Below, in pieces: positions 7,409-15,741 of a stretch of DNA of 64,000 nt; the stretch's first letter is position 1, and each line of letters starts with the position of its first letter. The stretch is from NCBI GenBank assembly GCA_963747735.1, contig CAVVGE010000015.1, positions 62,001-126,000 on the forward strand, read 5' to 3'. A program made the position numbers and the translations under genes. Source of the DNA: AP-15 sp963747735 (GTDB lineage Bacteria; Pseudomonadota; Alphaproteobacteria; ATCC43930; CGMCC-115725). The notes beneath the pieces were generated by a model, which was not told the origin of the DNA, searched no databases, and saw only the letters and a list, made by a program, of their open reading frames with translations.

Positions 7409-8806
7409 TTGATCCGCTTCCGCTCGGTCGTTTCGCGGATTGTCGCGCTGCATGTCGCGGCGATTGTCGTCGCATCGATCTGCATGCCGATGGCGCTGTA
7501 CCTGATGCTGAAAAGCGCGGCGCAACAATTGCACGAGCGGGCATTGCGCGACCAGGCGGCCGAAATCTCCCACTATCTGCGGACAGGGCCGGACGGCCAG
7601 CCTCGTCTGTCGCTGACGGCGGTGCTGCGCGAGTTCTATTCCGGCGCCTACGGCCGGGCCGCTTTTGCCGTGCTCGATCCGGAAGGCCAGGTGCTGTTCT
7701 CGTCGCTGCCGGGGAACCGGGCGATCGGGCCGGTGCAGCAGAGTGGCTCGCCGGTCGAGTTTTTTACGCTTCATCGCAAGGGCGGCGATGTCGCCGCGGC
7801 CAGCGTCGCAGAAGAGGTCGCCGATCGCACACTGTTTATCCAGGTATCGGAAGACCTTGCCCACCGCGATGTGCTGATCGACGACATCGTGGCCCAGTTT
7901 TTCCCGCGGGTGGGGTGGATCATCGGCCCGATCTTGCTGCTGCTCCTATTGATCGACGTGGTGATCTTTCGCCGCGCCATGCGCCCGATCGTCGATGCCT
8001 CGGCGCTCGCCGAAAAGATCGGGCCGAACCGGACCGGGCTGCGGCTGCCCGAAGCTTCGATGCCGCGCGAGGTCGAGCCGCTCGCCCATGCCGTGAACCA
8101 GGCGCTCGACCGGCTCGAAGAAGCGTTTCTCGCGCAGCGCGAGTTTACCGCCGACGCGGCGCACGAATTGCGCACTCCGCTCGCGATCCTGCGGACCCAG
8201 GTCGATATGATCGAGGACCGCGAGCTCGCCGATGCGCTGCGCAACGATGTCGAAAGCATGAGCCGGCTGGTCAACCAGCTCCTGGAGATGGCCGAGCTCG
8301 AAGCCTTTGTCATCGGTGATGACGAGATCGCCGATCTGGGCGCGGTGGCGAGCGAGATCGCCGCCTATATCGCGCCGCTTGCGTTGGCGCGCGGCAAGAC
8401 CGTGGCGGTGACCGAGCCGCGCCGTCCGGTTCGCGTGCGCGGCAACAGCGACGCGCTTGGCCGCGCGGTGCGCAACCTGGTCGAGAACGCGCTCGCCCAC
8501 ACCGCCCCCGGCACCAGCGTCGAGATCGTCGTCGATCGGGCGGGCGCGTTGCAGGTCATGGACCACGGCCCGGGTGTGCCAGCCGCTGCCCGCGGCCACA
8601 TTTTTCGGCGGTTTTGGCGCGGCGACCGCCGCCGCAGCGGCAGCTCCGGGCTTGGGCTGGCGATCGTCTCGCGCATTGTCGAGGTGCACAACGCCATGAT
8701 CACGGTCGGCGACCGGCCGGGTGGCGGCGCCGTGTTCACGATCCGGTTTGCGGCGCTGGCGGCGTCGCCGGCCGCGGCCCGGGCGCAGCTCGAAACCGCC
8801 GGCTGA
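7409..8806 (+). CDS. two-component sensor histidine kinase
   Basis: A 465-residue inner-membrane kinase that should phosphorylate the regulator encoded just before it. The order is TM helix 1 (about 8-32), a periplasmic sensor of about 130 residues, TM helix 2 (about 170-190) and the cytoplasmic core. The H-box is FTADAAHELRTPL with the phosphorylated His. The ATPase domain has the N-box NLVENALAHTAPG, the G1 box DHGPGVP, the F-box IFRRFWRGD and the G2 box SGLGLAIV. A TTG start lies one base after the regulator stop. The sensor has no recognisable domain, and the overall style is TctE/QseC-like. The Ala-rich C-terminal tail is probably unstructured. Confidence 0.93.
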   Translation: MIRFRSVVSRIVALHVAAIVVASICMPMALYLMLKSAAQQLHERALRDQAAEISHYLRTGPDGQPRLSLTAVLREFYSGAYGRAAFAVLDPEGQVLFSSLPGNRAIGPVQQSGSPVEFFTLHRKGGDVAAASVAEEVADRTLFIQVSEDLAHRDVLIDDIVAQFFPRVGWIIGPILLLLLLIDVVIFRRAMRPIVDASALAEKIGPNRTGLRLPEASMPREVEPLAHAVNQALDRLEEAFLAQREFTADAAHELRTPLAILRTQVDMIEDRELADALRNDVESMSRLVNQLLEMAELEAFVIGDDEIADLGAVASEIAAYIAPLALARGKTVAVTEPRRPVRVRGNSDALGRAVRNLVENALAHTAPGTSVEIVVDRAGALQVMDHGPGVPAAARGHIFRRFWRGDRRRSGSSGLGLAIVSRIVEVHNAMITVGDRPGGGAVFTIRFAALAASPAAARAQLETAG

Positions 8807-9000
8807 GCCCGGCGCGGGACCGCCGTCGACCCGAGAACCCCTGGCCCAGAGAACCCCTGGACCGGCTGGGCCGCCTCGGGCATGATCTGCGACCCAATTT
8901 CGATCGGCATCCTCGCATCAACGCTCGGAATTTCGCGGTTGCGGGCAGATAACGCTTGCGCGCAGAACGCGCTCGACCAATCGGCAGGAAGGGCTGGAGC

Positions 9001-11274
9001 ATGGCTTCTATCGAATCGACCCCGGAGATGGCGGAGAAGGTCTATGCGGCGATAGCGCGCAACCTCGCGGTGGTCCGCCGGCGCCTCGGCAGACCGCTGA
9101 CCTTGGCCGACAAGGTCCTGCTCGGGCATCTCGACGATCCGGAGCATCAGGCGCTCGAGGCCGGGCACAGCTATCTCTTGGTCCGCCCCGATCGTGTCGT
9201 CTTTCAGGATGTGCTCGGGCAGACGGGGCTCCTGCAGTTCATGCAGACGCGCCGCCTGCGAGTTGCGGTGCCTTCGACCATCCACTGCGACCATTTGATC
9301 CAGGCGCGGGTCGAGGGCGCCCGCGATCTGCGCGAGTTGCTGGCCGAGAACCAGGAGGTCTACGATTTCCTGCGCTCGGCCGCGGCCAAATACGGTCTCG
9401 GCTTCTGGGGGCCCGGCGCCGGCATCATCCATCAGGTGGTGCTGGAAAATTACGCCTTTCCCGGCGAGCTGATCATCGGCACCGACTCGCACACCCCCAA
9501 TGCCGGCGGGCTCGGCGCGTGCGCGGTCGGGGTCGGCGGCGCCGACGCGGTCGAGGTCACCGCCGGGCTGCCGTGGGAAGTGCTCTACCCGCGGCACATC
9601 GCGGTCTATCTGACCGGCGAGATGAGCGGATGGACCGCGCCCAAGGACGTGATCCTCTACGTTGCCGGGGCGCTGACCGTGTCGGGCGGGACCAACGCGA
9701 TCGTCGAATATATCGGCCCCGGCGCGCGCACGATCAGCGCCACCGGCAAGGCGACGATCACTAATATGGGCGCCGAGCTCGGCGCGACGACGTCGATGTT
9801 CCCCTATGACGAGCACATGGCGCGCTATCTGCGCGCGACCGGCAAGGCGGGGCTGGTGCCGCTCGCCGAGCAGCACCGGGACATGCTGGCGCCCGACAAG
9901 GAAGTCGAAGCCGACCCGGCCAAATATTACGACCGCGTCGTAGAGCTCGATCTGTCGCAGCTCGAGCCCTTTATGGTCGGCCCGCATTCGCCCGACCGGG
10001 CGCGGCCGGTCTCCAAGCTCGCCGCCGAGGTGGCCGACACGAAAAACGGGTTTATCGACCATATCGCGACGGCGCTGATCGGCAGCTGCACCAACTCCTC
10101 CTACGAGGATATGAGCCGTGCGGCCGATGTTGCCGAGCAAGCCAAAGCGCACGGCATCAAGGCCGCGGTGCCGTTTCTGGTGACGCCGGGCTCCGAGCAG
10201 GTGCGGGCGACGATCGAGCGTGACGGCCAGATGCAGTCGCTAAAGGACATCAACGGCACGGTGCTGGCCAATGCCTGTGGCCCGTGCATCGGCCAATGGC
10301 GCCGTGCGACGGCGGAAAGCACCGTCCCCAACACGATCGTCACCTCGTACAACCGCAATTTCCCCCGGCGCAACGACGAGCAGCCGACGACGATGAACTT
10401 TATCGGCAGCCCGGAGATCGTGACCGCGATGGCGCTCTCCGGCCGGCTGTCGTTCAACCCGCTGACCGACAGCCTGACCGGCGCCGACGGCCGGCCGTTC
10501 CGGCTCGACCCGCCAAAGCCTGCGCCCGAGGTGCCGGCGCACGGTTTCGACGCCGGGCATGCGACCTATATCGCGCCCCCCGAAGACGGCAGCGGCATCG
10601 AATTGGCGGTCGATCCGAAAAGCGAGCGGCTGCAGCTGATGTCGCCGTGGCTCGCCTGGGACCACAAGGATTTCGTCGATTGCCCGGTGCTGATCAAAAC
10701 GCAAGGCAAGACCACCACCGACCATATCTCGCCGGCCGGCCCGTGGCTGCGCTATCGCGGGCATTTGGACAAGTTCAGCGACAACATGTTCATGGGTGCC
10801 ACCAACGCCTTTACCGGCGAGACCGGCACCGGGATCAATGTGCTGAGCGGGGAACAGGGTGTGGCGATCGCCAAGATCGCGCGCGACTACAAGGCGCGCG
10901 GGGTCAAATGGGTCGCGGTCGGCGACCATAATTACGGCGAGGGATCAAGCCGCGAGCATGCGGCGCTGTCGCCGCGGCTTCTCGGCGGGGCGGCGGTGAT
11001 CGCGCGCAGCTTTGCCCGCATCCACGAATCGAACCTGAAAAAGCAAGGCCTCCTGGCGCTGACCTTTCAGAGCCCGGCCGACTATGACCGGGTTCGCGCC
11101 GATGACCGCCTCAGCCTCGTCGGGCTCGAAGAGATGGCTCCCGACCAGCCGGTCGAGTGCCGCATAAAGCACGCCGACGGCACGGGCGAGACGCTGAAGC
11201 TCAACCATACGTTTAGCGCCTCGCAGCTCGAATGGTTCCGCAAAGGCTCGGCGCTCAACCTGTTTCACCACTGA
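9001..11274 (+). CDS. aconitate hydratase, mitochondrial type
   Basis: This TCA-cycle enzyme interconverts citrate and isocitrate using a [4Fe-4S] cluster. The 757-residue sequence has cluster cysteines Cys363 (IGSCTNSS), Cys426 and Cys429 (NACGPCIGQW). The substrate-binding signatures IIGTDSHTPNAGGLG, SYNRNFPRRND and VGDHNYGEGSSREHAALSPR are present. Length and sequence match the mitochondrial aconitase subfamily rather than the roughly 890-residue AcnA/IRP-like enzyme most alphaproteobacteria use. The ATG at 9001 is chosen because AGGAAGG lies just upstream and homology begins there. The gene stands alone between the histidine kinase and gspG. Confidence 0.95.
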   Translation: MASIESTPEMAEKVYAAIARNLAVVRRRLGRPLTLADKVLLGHLDDPEHQALEAGHSYLLVRPDRVVFQDVLGQTGLLQFMQTRRLRVAVPSTIHCDHLIQARVEGARDLRELLAENQEVYDFLRSAAAKYGLGFWGPGAGIIHQVVLENYAFPGELIIGTDSHTPNAGGLGACAVGVGGADAVEVTAGLPWEVLYPRHIAVYLTGEMSGWTAPKDVILYVAGALTVSGGTNAIVEYIGPGARTISATGKATITNMGAELGATTSMFPYDEHMARYLRATGKAGLVPLAEQHRDMLAPDKEVEADPAKYYDRVVELDLSQLEPFMVGPHSPDRARPVSKLAAEVADTKNGFIDHIATALIGSCTNSSYEDMSRAADVAEQAKAHGIKAAVPFLVTPGSEQVRATIERDGQMQSLKDINGTVLANACGPCIGQWRRATAESTVPNTIVTSYNRNFPRRNDEQPTTMNFIGSPEIVTAMALSGRLSFNPLTDSLTGADGRPFRLDPPKPAPEVPAHGFDAGHATYIAPPEDGSGIELAVDPKSERLQLMSPWLAWDHKDFVDCPVLIKTQGKTTTDHISPAGPWLRYRGHLDKFSDNMFMGATNAFTGETGTGINVLSGEQGVAIAKIARDYKARGVKWVAVGDHNYGEGSSREHAALSPRLLGGAAVIARSFARIHESNLKKQGLLALTFQSPADYDRVRADDRLSLVGLEEMAPDQPVECRIKHADGTGETLKLNHTFSASQLEWFRKGSALNLFHH

Positions 11275-11392
11275 CGGGCAAGGGCTGGCGGGGCCGGGGC
11301 TTGTAGGCCGGGGCTGACGGGGCGGTTTTTCACCAGCGCCGTAAAGAAGCCCCAATCCGGCGCTAACGCAAAGCCGTCGAAGAGGTCGCGGT

Positions 11393-11869
11393 TTGGTGGT
11401 CTTGACCGATCTGACGATGGCCCCCCGGCGGCGCGCAGCCGGCGACCGGCTGCACCGCCGAGAGGCCGGCTTTACGTTGCTCGAGCTGCTGGTTGTCTTG
11501 GCGATCCTCGGGTTGCTGATCGGTCTGGTCGCGCCGGCGGCGTTGCGCCAGCTCGGCTCGGCAAAAATAAAGATCGCGCATCAATCGATCGAACGGCTGG
11601 CGAGCGTGCTCGATATCTACAAGCTCGATATCGGCAGCTACCCGACGACCGAGCAAGGCCTGCAAGCCTTGCTCGATCGTCCGTCCGGGGTGACCCACTG
11701 GAGCGGCCCTTACCTCAAGGGTGAAAAAGTGCCGGAAGATCCCTGGGGCCACCCTTATGTCTACCGGATGCCGAGCGAGCGGCCCGGCCACGACTACGAT
11801 CTTTATTCGCTCGGGCCGGCCGGCCAGGCGACCGGGACGGCCAAGTCGGAACAGATTGTCAACGACTGA
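11393..11869 (+). CDS. gspG: type II secretion major pseudopilin GspG
   Basis: The main pseudopilin of the type II secretion system, assembled into the periplasmic piston. A short leader ends at the prepilin-peptidase site (EAG/FTLLELLVVLAILGLLIG), with Glu at position 5 of the mature protein. The C-terminal globular part has the GspG signature (YPTTEQGLQALLD, then WGHPYVYRMP and DYDLYSLG). The start is probably TTG 11393, with AGAGG 7 bases upstream; an ATG at 11417 is the alternative. It lies on the plus strand and converges on gspK, away from the rest of the gsp genes. Its stop codon falls inside the 15-base tandem repeat. Confidence 0.95.
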   Translation: MVVLTDLTMAPRRRAAGDRLHRREAGFTLLELLVVLAILGLLIGLVAPAALRQLGSAKIKIAHQSIERLASVLDIYKLDIGSYPTTEQGLQALLDRPSGVTHWSGPYLKGEKVPEDPWGHPYVYRMPSERPGHDYDLYSLGPAGQATGTAKSEQIVND

Positions 11870-11968
11870 GCCAGCTGGGACTGAGCCGGCTGGGACTGAG
11901 CCGGCTGGGACTGAGCCAGCTGGGACTGAGCCAGCTGGGACTGAGCCAGCTGGGACTGAGCCGGCTGC
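11864..11968. repeat. seven tandem copies of a 15-base repeat
   Basis: Seven units of GACTGAGCCRGCTGG run head to tail, with R = A in units 1, 4, 5, 6 and G in units 2, 3, 7. Only the final base of the last unit differs. The A form contains the 8-base palindrome CCAGCTGG and the G form the near-palindrome CCGGCTGG. The first unit carries the gspG stop codon and the array ends 2 bases before the gspK stop, so it fills the convergent gap. It may act as a terminator or spacer; no role is proven. Confidence 0.95.
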
Positions 11969-11970
11969 GT

Positions 11971-12852
11971 TCAGTCGATGCGGCTGCGCCAGGCGAGGAT
12001 GTTGTAGCCGCTCGGCAGCATCGCGCCGACCTGGACGATCGCGGTGCGCACGACACGGGCGTTGCCCGGCCCCTGCGCGGTGGCGATGATCCGCACTGTT
12101 TGCAAATCGGCGCCCTGCTGATCGGCGGGCAGCTGGCTGTCGCCGGTGTGCGGCAGCCGGGCGAGCGCTGCTGCGACAACCGGGTCTGGACTGTTGGGGT
12201 TCGGCTCGGCCGGGCCGTAAAGCGTCAAATGCGGCCGCAACGCGGCGAGCACCGCCGGGGTCATGCCGATCACGCGGCCGAGCTCGTCGAGGCTTTCGAG
12301 CGGCTCGCCCGGCGGCCGGTAATCAAGGCCCGCTGCCTGATATTCGGCCAGCGTCACCGCCGGGTCTTGCGCAGACTGGGCCGATCCGACCCATTCGCCG
12401 ATCGCCGTGGCGAGACGCCCGGTATGCTGCGGATCGGCGCCGAGGATGGTCAGCAGCGCTTCGAGCAGGTCCGGAGAGGCGAGGTTGGGATTGATCCGCC
12501 CTGCCTCGTCCTCGAGCCGCAGCGTGACCCGGCTGTCGCCGATCGTGACTTGACGCGCGGCCCCGCCCGGACGCCAACGCTGGTCCGGCCGCGGATCGGA
12601 CAGCGCGAAAATCGCTTGCGAGATCGCGCCATCGGCCGCCGCCTCGGCGACGGCATTCTCGACGAGATTGGTGGCGATGCGCGCTTCGGTGTGCCCGCTC
12701 GCCGTCAGATGGGCGACGAGAAAAGCAATCAGCACCAAGGTCCACAACACGATGAGGAGCGCAAAGCCACCGTTGCGGCGCCGCGCGAAGGCCGCGCCCG
12801 CCCGGTCCGGCCCGGGCTCAGAAGCGGTTCGGATTGGAGGCACCCGAGACAC
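11971..12852 (-). CDS. gspK: type II secretion minor pseudopilin GspK
   Basis: The large tip pseudopilin of the secretion piston. After a basic leader comes the cleavage/TM region (RRRNGGFALLIVLWTLVLIAFLVAHL). Family signatures follow: ARIATNLVENAVAEAAADGAI, the EDEAGRINPNLAS strand and the helix-hairpin region LESLDELGRVIGM. The calcium-binding globular domain makes up the remainder. There is no ATG, GTG or TTG between the gspD stop and the pseudopilin signature, so translation must start inside gspD. The GTG at 12852, with GGAG about 7 bases upstream, gives a 35-base overlap. GTG 12843 and ATG 12888 are alternatives. It is the last gene of the minus-strand gsp operon. Confidence 0.9.
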   Translation of the reverse strand: MSRVPPIRTASEPGPDRAGAAFARRRNGGFALLIVLWTLVLIAFLVAHLTASGHTEARIATNLVENAVAEAAADGAISQAIFALSDPRPDQRWRPGGAARQVTIGDSRVTLRLEDEAGRINPNLASPDLLEALLTILGADPQHTGRLATAIGEWVGSAQSAQDPAVTLAEYQAAGLDYRPPGEPLESLDELGRVIGMTPAVLAALRPHLTLYGPAEPNPNSPDPVVAAALARLPHTGDSQLPADQQGADLQTVRIIATAQGPGNARVVRTAIVQVGAMLPSGYNILAWRSRID

Positions 12853-15115
12853 CCTTGCGCTCCAGCTGCTGCGGCACCAGCCCGGCATTGATGACCTGGC
12901 TGCGCAAATCCTCGGTCAAGGCGCGCGCATCGCGCTGATCGTGAACCACATGCGGCGTGATCAGCACGAGAAGCTCGGTGCGGGTGCGAGCGTTGGATTG
13001 GTTCGACAGCAGCGTGCCGATCACCGGGATGTCCTTGAGAAACGGCAACCCGCTGTTGCCCTCCGACAGATTGTCGCGGATCAGGCCGGCCATGCCGACG
13101 GTCTGGCCGTCCTGAACGGCAACCCGCGTCTGAAACACCTGATCGTCGAAGGTCGGCGATCCTTGCACGGTGTTGGTCGCCGCGGCCGCCACGTCGCTGA
13201 CTTCCTGGGCGATGTCGAGAGTGACGAGGCCGCCGGTGTTAACCCGCGGCGTCACCTGCATGATGACGCCGGTCTCGTGATAATCGACGCTGTTCACGAC
13301 CGGCGCGCCGGCGGCGAGCGTGCTGGTCGCGGTCCCGGTCAGGACCGGCACTTGCTGGCCGACCTGCAGGCGCGCCGGCTGGTTGTCGAGAACCATGACC
13401 TGCGGCGCCGACAAGACCTTGACCTTGGTCACCGAGGCGAGCGCCGCCAGGACGAAATTCGGCGATTTGCTCAGTATAAAAAAGGGCGAGGTCGATGGGA
13501 ACGCCAGGTTGGTCAGGGAGGGGAAGCTCGGATTGGTCGGAGTGCCGAGCGTCTCGGCGAAATGGTCGGTCTTGAAGAAGAACTGTGTACCATATTGCAG
13601 CTGGTCGTTGAGATCGACTTCGGCGATTGTGGCTTCGATCAGGACCTGCAAGGGGACGATATCGATCTTGCGCAGCATGCCCTCGATGACCGTGTATTCG
13701 CTCGGGGTCGCAAAGATCAGCAGCGCATTGTTGACTTGGTTGGCGAGGATGCGGATGCGGTTTTCGTTGCCGCCGCCGGCACCGGTCTCGGGCGACAGCG
13801 GCTCGGTCGCCGGCTGGGCCCCGCCGGTCTGGGTCGGCGGCGGGATCGCGGCACCGAGGCCGCCGGTCGCTCCGCTCGTGCCGGAAGCGCCGGGCAGGCC
13901 GCCGACTGCGCCGCCGCCGAGGCCGCCCGAGGCACCCGATGCGCCGCCAGCACCGCCCAAGCCGGCAGCACCGCCCAAGCCCATGGCGGTGCCGCCTCCG
14001 GCAGCGCCGCCGGCCGCCGCCAATTGTCCGGCAAAGGGGGTCGTGCTGCCGGGTGGCGCCGGGGTCGGCGAGACGTGGCCGGGGGTAAAGGCGCGTTGGA
14101 GCAGGCCCTCGAGATCGTCGCTGCGCCCGTTCTGCACGTAATAGATGTGCCAGGTCCGCGCGGTGGCGTCCTCGACCCGCGTCGCCAGATTGAAAAAGCG
14201 GTTGGCCGCATCGATAAAGCGCGGCTGCGAGGACACCACCAGCACCGCATTGACCCGCTCCATCGGCAACACGCGCACGAGGCCCGAAAGCGGCCCTTGG
14301 CTTTGCGCTTGCAGCACCGATTGCAGCTCGGCGGCGAGCTTGGCCGGATCGCTGTCGCCCGCCGGGAAGAGCGCGTAGGATTGACCCGCCAAAATATCGA
14401 TGTCGAAGGCGCGGATCAGCCCGACCAGGGTCTGCCTGACCGCTTGGTCGCCGGTCACCAGCACCGCGTTGCCGCTCGGGTCGGCGGCGATCTTGCCGCC
14501 CTCGGCGACAAAAGGTTCGAGCATCTTGGCCAGGTCTTTGCCGTTGGTGTAGCGCAGCGGCACCACTTGCGCGCCGGCGCCGATCCCGCCCGCGCCGGAC
14601 TGGTTGGTCGCTGCACCGGCCGGGATCGGCAGCACGGCATAGATGCCGTTGCGCTCGACGACGGTGGCGCCGTTCTGGTTGAGCAGCGTTTCGAGCGTCG
14701 GGATCAGCGCCGAGCGCGGCAAGGGCTTGCCGGTTTCGATCGATGCGGTGCCGTGCACGTTAGGGTCGATCGTATAGTTGACCTTGAGCGTCGATCCGAG
14801 AATCGTGCGCACGATCTCGCGAATATCGGTATCGACAAAATTGAGCGTGATGTCGCCGGCCTCGCCGCTTGCGACCCCTTGCGGCGGTGCCGCCCTTGTC
14901 GGCGACGACGGCGCGACGCCGGGGGCGCGGCTCTCGAAAATGCGCTGGTGGGTGAGGTCGTTGGGAATGGGGCCGCTGACGCGAGGGGCGGCGGCCTGAA
15001 GCGCGCCCGGCTGCTCGAGTGGCGTCAGGCCCGGAGGCGGCGGCTGGCAACCGGCCAACAGGATCGAGGCGAGCGCCACGGCGGCAACGATGGCGATGCG
15101 GTGCGGCGCCGTCAT
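12818..15115 (-). CDS. gspD: type II secretion outer-membrane secretin GspD
   Basis: The 765-residue secretin forms the outer-membrane channel of the type II system. It starts with a lipoprotein signal (ASILLAGC, lipidated Cys23), so it may reach the outer membrane without a separate pilotin. The N0 domain (ITLNFVDTDIREIVRTILG) and N1-N3 repeats follow, then an unusually Gly/Ala-rich linker of about 60 residues (around 375-435). The secretin core is then recognisable (PLQVLIEATIAEVDLNDQLQYG, VPVLTG, VDYHETGVIMQVTPRVN, GLPFLKDIPVIGTLLS, ELLVLITPHVV). Its ATG overlaps the gspC stop as ATGA. Its end overlaps the start of gspK. Confidence 0.96.
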   Translation of the reverse strand: MTAPHRIAIVAAVALASILLAGCQPPPPGLTPLEQPGALQAAAPRVSGPIPNDLTHQRIFESRAPGVAPSSPTRAAPPQGVASGEAGDITLNFVDTDIREIVRTILGSTLKVNYTIDPNVHGTASIETGKPLPRSALIPTLETLLNQNGATVVERNGIYAVLPIPAGAATNQSGAGGIGAGAQVVPLRYTNGKDLAKMLEPFVAEGGKIAADPSGNAVLVTGDQAVRQTLVGLIRAFDIDILAGQSYALFPAGDSDPAKLAAELQSVLQAQSQGPLSGLVRVLPMERVNAVLVVSSQPRFIDAANRFFNLATRVEDATARTWHIYYVQNGRSDDLEGLLQRAFTPGHVSPTPAPPGSTTPFAGQLAAAGGAAGGGTAMGLGGAAGLGGAGGASGASGGLGGGAVGGLPGASGTSGATGGLGAAIPPPTQTGGAQPATEPLSPETGAGGGNENRIRILANQVNNALLIFATPSEYTVIEGMLRKIDIVPLQVLIEATIAEVDLNDQLQYGTQFFFKTDHFAETLGTPTNPSFPSLTNLAFPSTSPFFILSKSPNFVLAALASVTKVKVLSAPQVMVLDNQPARLQVGQQVPVLTGTATSTLAAGAPVVNSVDYHETGVIMQVTPRVNTGGLVTLDIAQEVSDVAAAATNTVQGSPTFDDQVFQTRVAVQDGQTVGMAGLIRDNLSEGNSGLPFLKDIPVIGTLLSNQSNARTRTELLVLITPHVVHDQRDARALTEDLRSQVINAGLVPQQLERKGVSGASNPNRF

Positions 15116-15741
15116 CGCCGCCTCTGACCGGGGCGCAGCGGCGCCGGCCGCGGCGGCAGGATAGGCGCGCCCGGCCGCGGCAGGACCACCCCCGGGGCGG
15201 TGCGAACCCTGACCCGCTGGACGCCGTTCGCGGTCGGCGGCGAGGTCGCCGCTTCGGGCTGTGGCGGGGTCGGCGGGGCCAAATTCGGGTCGAATTTCGG
15301 CTGCAGCGTCTTGGTTCCCTCCGGACCGCTCAACGACACTTCGGTGGGCGTGATGGTGTCGATCCGCCAGCCGCTCATGGTTTGGCCTTCGGTGACCGTC
15401 AAAAGCTTGGCCCCGCTCGGTGCAAAAATCGCGATGTGACGGCCGGGCGCAATCACGATCCCGGTCAGCCGGGTGTCGGAGAGGCCTGTGTCGGTGGGCG
15501 CGGCGTCGGCGGCCTGCGGCGGGCGGCGGGTGCTGCTGAACAGCGGACGCGCCAAAATCGGCGCAATCGGCTCGGCCCCGGGAAGCTCGCGCTTTGGCGG
15601 CAGCGGCGGCGGGCCGATGCGGGAAGCGATCTCGACGGAAGGTGCCGGGTCGGGCCCGGCGGCCTCGCGCTCGGCGACAAAGATCGCGCCGAACAGGACC
15701 GAGCCGGCGAGCAGCAGCAGCAGCACCAAGCGGTCGCTCAT
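15112..15741 (-). CDS. gspC: type II secretion inner-membrane protein GspC-like (GspC/GspN)
   Basis: A 209-residue single-pass protein with one N-terminal helix (VLLLLLAGSVLFGAIFVAE), a proline-rich linker and a periplasmic homology region (LTGIVIAPGRHIAIFAPSGA.., WRIDTITPTEVSLSGPEGTKTL). It ends in a Pro/Arg-rich tail. In type II systems the HR domain binds the secretin N0 domain and couples the inner-membrane platform to GspD. Its position between gspM and gspD with ATGA overlaps on both sides fits this role. The protein is short and lacks a PDZ domain, so the name GspN used for some alphaproteobacterial versions is equally possible. Confidence 0.8.
   Translation of the reverse strand: MSDRLVLLLLLAGSVLFGAIFVAEREAAGPDPAPSVEIASRIGPPPLPPKRELPGAEPIAPILARPLFSSTRRPPQAADAAPTDTGLSDTRLTGIVIAPGRHIAIFAPSGAKLLTVTEGQTMSGWRIDTITPTEVSLSGPEGTKTLQPKFDPNLAPPTPPQPEAATSPPTANGVQRVRVRTAPGVVLPRPGAPILPPRPAPLRPGQRRR

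Noticed and set aside
8807..9000. A repeated AGAACCCCTGG (two copies) before the aconitase gene as an iron-responsive or other operator
   Set aside because: Only two short copies, about 20 bases apart in a GC-rich gap, with no palindromic symmetry or match to a known site.
8365..10152. A 595-codon open frame antisense to the histidine kinase and aconitase genes
   Set aside because: It is a by-product of high GC content; composition is Arg/Ala/Gly-rich without family motifs, while the opposite strand encodes clear conserved enzymes.
11864..11968. The tandem repeat as a CRISPR array
   Set aside because: The units are only 15 bases and directly adjacent, with no spacers and no cas genes nearby.
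12668..15127. An 819-codon open frame antisense to gspD
   Set aside because: The secretin on the other strand explains the region; the antisense protein is low-complexity.
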